From Allolobophora icterica (Eukaryota > Annelida > Clitellata > Crassiclitellata > Lumbricidae): a stretch of 64,000 nucleotides of DNA. Below the pieces are notes generated by a model, which worked only from the letters and a program-made list of their open reading frames with translations, had not been told where the DNA came from and searched no databases. Both the position numbers and the translations under genes were made by a program. This document shows, piece after piece, positions 59,346 through 64,000 of this stretch. The stretch covers positions 10,422,677 through 10,486,676 of the forward strand of contig OY744609.1 in the NCBI GenBank assembly GCA_963556255.1, read 5' to 3'. Positions within the stretch are counted from its first letter, which is position 1, and every line of letters starts with the position of its first letter.

Positions 59346-59638
59346 TTGTCCGTTGTTCTTCTTGCTAAGTTTATATGATGCGATGAATTTCGGGCAAAGC
59401 TTCTTCTCACTTTCACAGCTCTCCGACTCTCAGTTCCACGCGTATATTTGCCAAGCAACACCACGTGCGACATTCGACTGCGACTAGATTAGAAAATATT
59501 TAATTGTTTTCAACCAATAAAAATCTCTCCTCTGTCTGTTCATTGGGAATCGATCAAAGGCAATCGATCAAATCTACGAGATCCGACCAATAACATTCGG
59601 ACACTGTATTTCTCGCTTACTTCCTTGCGCCCTCTTCT

Positions 59639-59639
59639 C

Positions 59640-59672
<33 letters not shown>

Positions 59673-59735
59673 GTCTGTCTGTCTCTATCTGTCTGTCTGT
59701 CTGTGTCTGTCTGTCTGTCTGTCTCTCTCTGTTGA
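59639..59735. repeat. (CTGT)n microsatellite
   Basis: CTGT run of about 95 bases, with a smaller one at 59830-59870. Confidence 0.95.
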
Positions 59736-59907
59736 TATCTCTCATTTTCTTGTCATCCTTTTATGACTCTCTATCTCCTCTGCCAGTCTGTACCTCTGTG
59801 TCTATCATAGTCACCGACTCTACCTCAATATGTCTGTCTGTCTGCCTGTCGGTCTGTCCGTCTGTCTGCCCCTCTTTCTCCATCATAGTCACCTGCTCTG
59901 CTTCAAA

Positions 59908-60025
59908 ACGTCTGGGCGCCAGAGCTGAAGCCTTGAAACAAATTTCTGCTCGTGCGATGAACAGAACCCCGGACGTTACAATGAGCAGTCAATCGCGCTA
60001 AATTCGCTAATCACCCGGCCATCGC
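59908..60025 (-). mobile_element. SINE family 1 head fragment
   Basis: Contains AAATTTCTGC followed by GCGCTAA as in the head of the 27-kb SINE (- orientation). Confidence 0.55.
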
Positions 60026-60184
60026 TGTTTTGTTGTTCTCTCACTGCTAAGGCCACGATCAATGACGTTTAACTCATTCAGTTGGGTTTGCGTTTCCAGC
60101 TAAACTTGTAAAGAAGCGCGGTCATTGTTTAATAACAGTGAAATTAGTCTATCAAACCCCCCCAAAAAAACTAGGCCCTAAAGA

Positions 60185-60835
60185 TGTGTTAAAGAAGAAT
60201 AAACCCCCAGTAAGGTAATAAACCCCCAGCAAGGTAATAAAGTATACCTGCACGGTAATAAACCCCCAGCAAGGTATATAATAAGCCCCATCAATAAAGG
60301 TAATAATTCATACCTTGATAAATTCCCATCAACGTAATAAACTCCAGCAGAGGTAATAAGTTCTCAATCAGGTAATACACTCGCACAGAGGCATATAATA
60401 AACCCCACCAATAAAGGTAATAATCCCCATCAAGGTAATAAACTCCAGCAGAGGTAATAAATTCTCAGCAAGGTAATAAACCCTCAGCACGGTATATAAT
60501 AAACCCCATCAATAAAGGTAATAAACCCCATCAAGGTAATAAACACCCATCAAGGTAATAAACTCCAGCAGGGGTAGGCCTATTTATACACATTAAGCAA
60601 AGAAAAAATGAAATCATTTTATTAGATTTCTCTTTCAAACGAATTTGAGAACTAGTTTAGGAGTTATATGATTCCAAAATAGAAATCTGAAAAACAAACT
60701 TTTGAAAAGATTATTCGAGGCAGATAAAAAAATTAACCGAAGTAATCTTAATGGGGTTTATTACCTTTATTAATGGAGGTTTATTATATACCTCAGGCTT
60801 GCTGGGGTTATTACCTTGGTGAGAATTTATTAGGC
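60185..60835. repeat. GGTAATAAACCCC tandem repeats with inverted counterpart
   Basis: At least fifteen direct copies of a 17-30-base unit (GGTAATAAACCCCxxCAA) lie at 60185-60580. At 60752-60830 the same unit occurs in inverted orientation (GGGGTTTATTACC, GGGGTTATTACC), about 180 bases away. The arrangement suggests a fold-back element or an inverted arm of the array. Confidence 0.75.
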
Positions 60836-61054
60836 CTATGTCGTCATTAGTCTTGGTCTGGTTTTTTTTCTCTTTCCTTCGAATCTTGCGTGTAGTGCGC
60901 TACTACAACTGTGTCAACTGGCATTTTCTCTACATATGCAAACCATCGGAATCTTCGTCGAACGACTTTGTCTAGCGGCAGCTAGGGCTGTAGTCGAGGG
61001 TATACGCGTGCTATATTTCTTAGAGAAGGAGCGCCGCGTGTTGGCTGCTTTTGT

Positions 61055-61215
61055 GTGTACGTTCTGCAACTTCACTGGAGTCATTTAAGAGCAGGCTCAA
61101 GACACACTACTTCAAGCTGGCTTATGGGCCGTGTCAAAGCGCCCTTGTAACGGCATGTGTCGTGTTAAGGCGCAGTAGAAATCGTCGTATTCATCATCGT
61201 CATCATCATACGCGG
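61055..61215 (+). mobile_element. LINE 3' end
   Basis: The + strand reads SATSLESFKSRLKTHYFKLA, a typical jockey/CR1-group C-terminus, followed by a short 3' UTR and a (TCA)n tail at 61190-61210. Confidence 0.65.
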
Positions 61216-61239
61216 GTATACAGCGTGTAGGCCTACTCA

Positions 61240-61400
61240 ATTGTATACAGACCGTATACTCACCTCACAAAATATTTGTAGGCCTACTCACCTCTAATAT
61301 TTTTTCGGAAAACTAACCGGTAGCGGGTACTCACATCTGATTTGTTTCGGAAAACTAACCGGTAGCGTGTACTCACCTCTAATTTTACCACTACAGACCT
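61240..61400. repeat. Three diverged ~50-bp tandem units
   Basis: TACTCACCTCTAATxTTT and CGGAAAACTAACCGGTAGCG alternate three times. Confidence 0.7.
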
Positions 61401-61429
61401 GTCTAGCAGAGTTGTTTGGATACCTAATG

Positions 61430-61790
61430 ATTGTCTTGTGTCATCTCATTTCTTAGTCTCTATATTCTTGAAATCACTTCGGTCTTCCTCAGCGAGCTCA
61501 TGTCTGCTGGAAAAAATGTTTCTCATCTTGTTTTCGCATTGTCCAACATTCCGATCCATACAGGAAAATCGGTTGTTTCATCGTCTCGAACATTTTTGTC
61601 TTGGTTTTCTGTTAATTCTTGCTTCTCCATATCCTGTTCATATTCCCAAATGCTTACAAGCGAAGTGCTCAACTAATGCTGCTTTAAATGTCTTTATCGT
61701 TACTGTTGTACATGAAATTAACGAGCTGCATTCTTCCTAATCTGTACTTCGAAATTCTTGTTCCACGTTCTATACTAACCCACGACTGAT
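61430..61790 (-). pseudogene. LINE fragment (RT C-terminal region)
   Basis: The - strand reads KQPIFLYGSECWTMRKQDEK, then in a shifted frame SLRKTEVISRI and RLRNEM. LYGSE-WT is a conserved post-RT motif of many LINEs. Frameshifted and stop-containing. Confidence 0.7.
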
Positions 61791-61799
61791 TGTAAACTT

Positions 61800-62600
61800 C
61801 TTTTATTATCGCTAATTTTAACTCAAAACAAATAAATTTAAATGCCGCTTATGCTTGGTCGTGGGGCGGTGTCCCGAACGCTGAAACATCTGCAAGAAGG
61901 AAAAATTCTACTTAACAGAAACATCAAAATCATGATGTTTGCGTTTAATATGGATGACGAACGAACTGGCCGCAAGTTTCCGAACCACCAAGGTCTTTAG
62001 TAAGTATGATTTGGAAGTCCTTGACAGGGTTGTAGGTTTAATCTTGAAGCATCATTATCCGTATAAGAAGTAGCACGATTGCCCGGAAGTATTTAGTAAT
62101 TATAAATCCTTATGGGCAGTAATACCAAACGCACAGTGTTGTAGGTCTGAAGTGAAGTCTAGTTCTAATCGCAAATTGGCATTTAATTTGCGCCGCTTCT
62201 TTTTGATTTTTGTGTATGCATCAGGACATTTGATGTAGCACCTCACAAATGCCCAAATTATATGGCTGAGTCGATGGAATTTTAAAGAGCCTTAATTAGC
62301 AAAGCCATACCCCATGCCTGCCTGGCAAGTAATCGTAATCTTCAATTTTCTAAAGCGCCACTGTAAAGCTGAGCGCAAAGCACCAGCTTATTCACGAGCG
62401 CTGCGACGTATCCGAGGGGTTGTCCAGAAATCGATGTCCGTTGGTGGTCCGAGTCCGGTTGCCTGAAAGACCAAAGAGAGGCAGAACAGCTGTTACGGAG
62501 GGTTTCGTTGAGGACGAGATAGCTTGGAAGGCAGAGGATCAGATGGATTAGGAAAGGAAATAGATGGATTAGGAAAGGAAATAGTGGCTGGTGCAATCTC
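61800..62600. other. Intergenic, no gene seen
   Basis: Only a short direct duplication TGGATTAGGAAAGGAAATAG at 62543-62584. Confidence 0.5.
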
Positions 62601-62632
62601 CGTTCTGCCAATTAATTAACGTTAAACCAGCG

Positions 62633-62685
62633 TTAATTAACGTCGACATCATTTACAGTGCGTAAATGATGTCGACGTTAATTAA
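62633..62685. repeat. Perfect 24-bp inverted repeat, 5-base loop
   Basis: Arms 62633-62656 and 62662-62685 are exact reverse complements (core ACGTCGACATCATTTAC). The upstream 62608-62622 (GCCAATTAATTAACG) can pair with 62676-62694 instead, giving two alternative hairpins. Confidence 0.9.
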
Positions 62686-62702
62686 TAATTTGGCGCCACA
62701 TT

Positions 62703-63065
62703 TTGGACATGGCCACGCTAAGTATTTTAATGCACATAGCCCAGTCAGAAAACAATTACAAGTCAGACAGAGAGGCAGTCTTTCAAATTGTCAGACATGC
62801 AACAATTAAACACTTACCTGTGAACCTGTATTGTGTCTGCATTTTGCTTACTTATGAATTGTTGGTTACTTGTTGGTGTTTGGTTAACTGTGCATCTGTT
62901 CATTTAGGTCATTGTCATCAGTTTTCATGTAATTTGTTTTCTGTTTATCTTCAGCAACTTTGTTTTCTGGCATCTTCCACAGCTTCAATACAAAAACCCC
63001 AACGTGCAGATGTTAACGCTGAACAAATTGACGCCAACACCTTGGATCAGAGCATACTTTGGTAA
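62703..63065 (+). CDS. Open frame of unknown status
   Basis: A 120-codon frame with Cys/Leu-rich middle part and no recognised domain. It starts 18 bases after the palindrome. It may be an upstream exon of the gene ending at 63642, or chance. Weak support. Confidence 0.2.
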   Translation: MDMATLSILMHIAQSENNYKSDREAVFQIVRHATIKHLPVNLYCVCILLTYELLVTCWCLVNCASVHLGHCHQFSCNLFSVYLQQLCFLASSTASIQKPQRADVNAEQIDANTLDQSILW

Positions 63066-63350
63066 AATACTTAACTGCTTCGGTAAAATAAGTAACTGAT
63101 ACTGTATTAACTGTAAACTAATAACTGCTTTGGCAAAATATGTGACTGCTGCTTTAAAATAATTAACTGCTTTGATGAAATAATTAACTGCTTTAGTAAA
63201 TGATTAACTGCTTTGTTAAAATAAGTAATTGCTACTGTAAAATAATTAACTGATTTAGTAAAGCAAGTAACTGTTACTGTAAAATAAATGGCTGCTAGTA
63301 CAAAATAAATAGCCTCTTTGTTAAAATAAGTAACTGCTTCTGTAGTTAGA
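63050..63350. repeat. Degenerate ~28-bp tandem repeat
   Basis: About ten units containing AACTGCTTTRGTAAAATAA. Confidence 0.8.
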
Positions 63351-63535
63351 ACTGCTTTGTTGGCAATTGTTGCATAAGCTGAACTGACTTATTAGATTTT
63401 GCTAAGCATTTGCATTGTTATAAGCTTTGCATGGTTTTTAAAAGATATCAAGAAATGGAGAGAACCCTTTATGAATGTATTAGATGATTGCAAATAAAAC
63501 CATATCTTAGTTTTGGTGTATCATGTATATTTCAG

Positions 63536-63642
63536 AGGATGATACTAAGATGCTTATTGATTGCGACAGCCGAACAAGAGAGGAAATTCATGAACACGTC
63601 AAGAAAGTCTTAGGAAGACGAGAGTCAGTGATTCAGAGTTAA
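63536..63642 (+). CDS. Probable terminal exon of an unidentified gene
   Basis: After a strong acceptor (ATCATGTATATTTCAG) the + strand is open for 34 codons, reading DDTKMLIDCDSRTREEIHEH and then KKVLGRRESVIQS, to TAA at 63640. The charged, coding-like composition and the acceptor suggest a true last exon, phase 1 at its start. I do not recognise the protein. Upstream exons would lie to the left, perhaps beyond recognisable signals in this window. Confidence 0.4.
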
Positions 63643-63649
63643 CATATTT

Positions 63650-64000
63650 AGCATCATTGTGTGTGTTTGCACACATGCTCACACACACACACGATTTTTA
63701 TACGCTGTATCTATACTGCTGATGTAAAAGTAAAAAATATGTATTTATATGTATACATGCATGTGTTGTAGAGGTTCTTAATGTATTAGGGGCTCTTGAA
63801 AAGTTCTTTTTATGTGATTAAGTATTTATTGTGTTTTTTTTTGCATTTTGGTGGAATTTGCACCAATACACCTGCCTTCAAATATATGACAAGTTAAATT
63901 TTTATTCTTTCACTACCGTTAGAAACTGCTAGGGCTAATCGAAAAACAGTGAGGTTATACACGTTGTTATGGTAATTAAATTATGATTTGGAAAACCCAT
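63650..64000. other. Downstream sequence, nothing identified
   Basis: AT-rich with a short CACA run near 63680; could be 3' UTR of the preceding exon. Confidence 0.4.

Noticed and set aside
58970..59473. His/Ile-rich 167-codon frame on - strand
   Set aside because: Translation of the GAT microsatellite.

Overview
This window is eukaryotic, almost certainly from a marine invertebrate and most plausibly an echinoderm or hemichordate. That assignment is inferred from style: spliced genes with long introns, long simple repeats, LINE/SINE/hAT/Helitron/mariner remnants, and no operons. No marker gene pins the species. Most of the 64 kb is repeats; convincing host coding sequence is sparse.

Layout. 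1-7.3 kb: one well-supported spliced gene on the + strand. Four exons with mutually compatible phase-1 introns encode a short membrane protein with a single eight-cysteine TNF-receptor-like domain; its introns carry a Helitron, a SINE and long CATA/CCTT/GTAT microsatellites. 7.3-17 kb: intergenic DNA with SINEs, two hAT-type MITEs, a 51-bp-arm fold-back, a head-to-head mariner and a decayed coding fragment at 13.3-14.0 kb. 19.4-23.4 kb (-): a broken MULE-type transposase with a SWIM zinc finger, carrying a 1.1-kb in-frame tandem-repeat insertion in its catalytic domain and a second 78-bp tandem array upstream. 24.6-26.2 kb (-): a dead CR1-like LINE interrupted by the 3' end of another LINE. 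26.9-31.4 kb: MITEs, nested and free SINEs, a fold-back. 31.8-43.9 kb: a complex of duplicated segments, 93-96-bp and 46-bp satellites and degenerate ~100-bp repeats, with more hAT MITE insertions. 44.2-49.1 kb (+): an APE-endonuclease LINE with several breaks, a dispersed ~360-bp repeat, and the C-terminal part of a second LINE type followed by stacked truncated 3' ends. 50-54 kb: a decayed coding segment hit by a MITE, and a 566-bp hAT MITE. 54.5-57.4 kb: a 45-bp GC-rich minisatellite. 57.5-58.6 kb (-): a candidate Asp-rich repeat protein. 59-64 kb: microsatellites, two LINE fragments, a perfect palindrome and a probable terminal exon.

The most interesting signal is not a gene. The 8-mer TAGGCCTA occurs 26 times by my count where about one is expected, with relatives TAGGGCCTA/TAGGCCCTA (6) and TAGCCTA/TAGGCTA (at least 9). 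Where a related sequence lacking the motif can be compared (duplicated segments, satellite sister units, conserved protein motifs), the motif behaves as a 5-, 6- or 7-bp insertion at a TA dinucleotide (TA becoming TA-GGCC-TA). Removing it restores reading frames or conserved spacing in several decayed genes. This looks like excision footprints, or micro-insertions, of a very active TA-targeting cut-and-paste system whose source element is not in the window.
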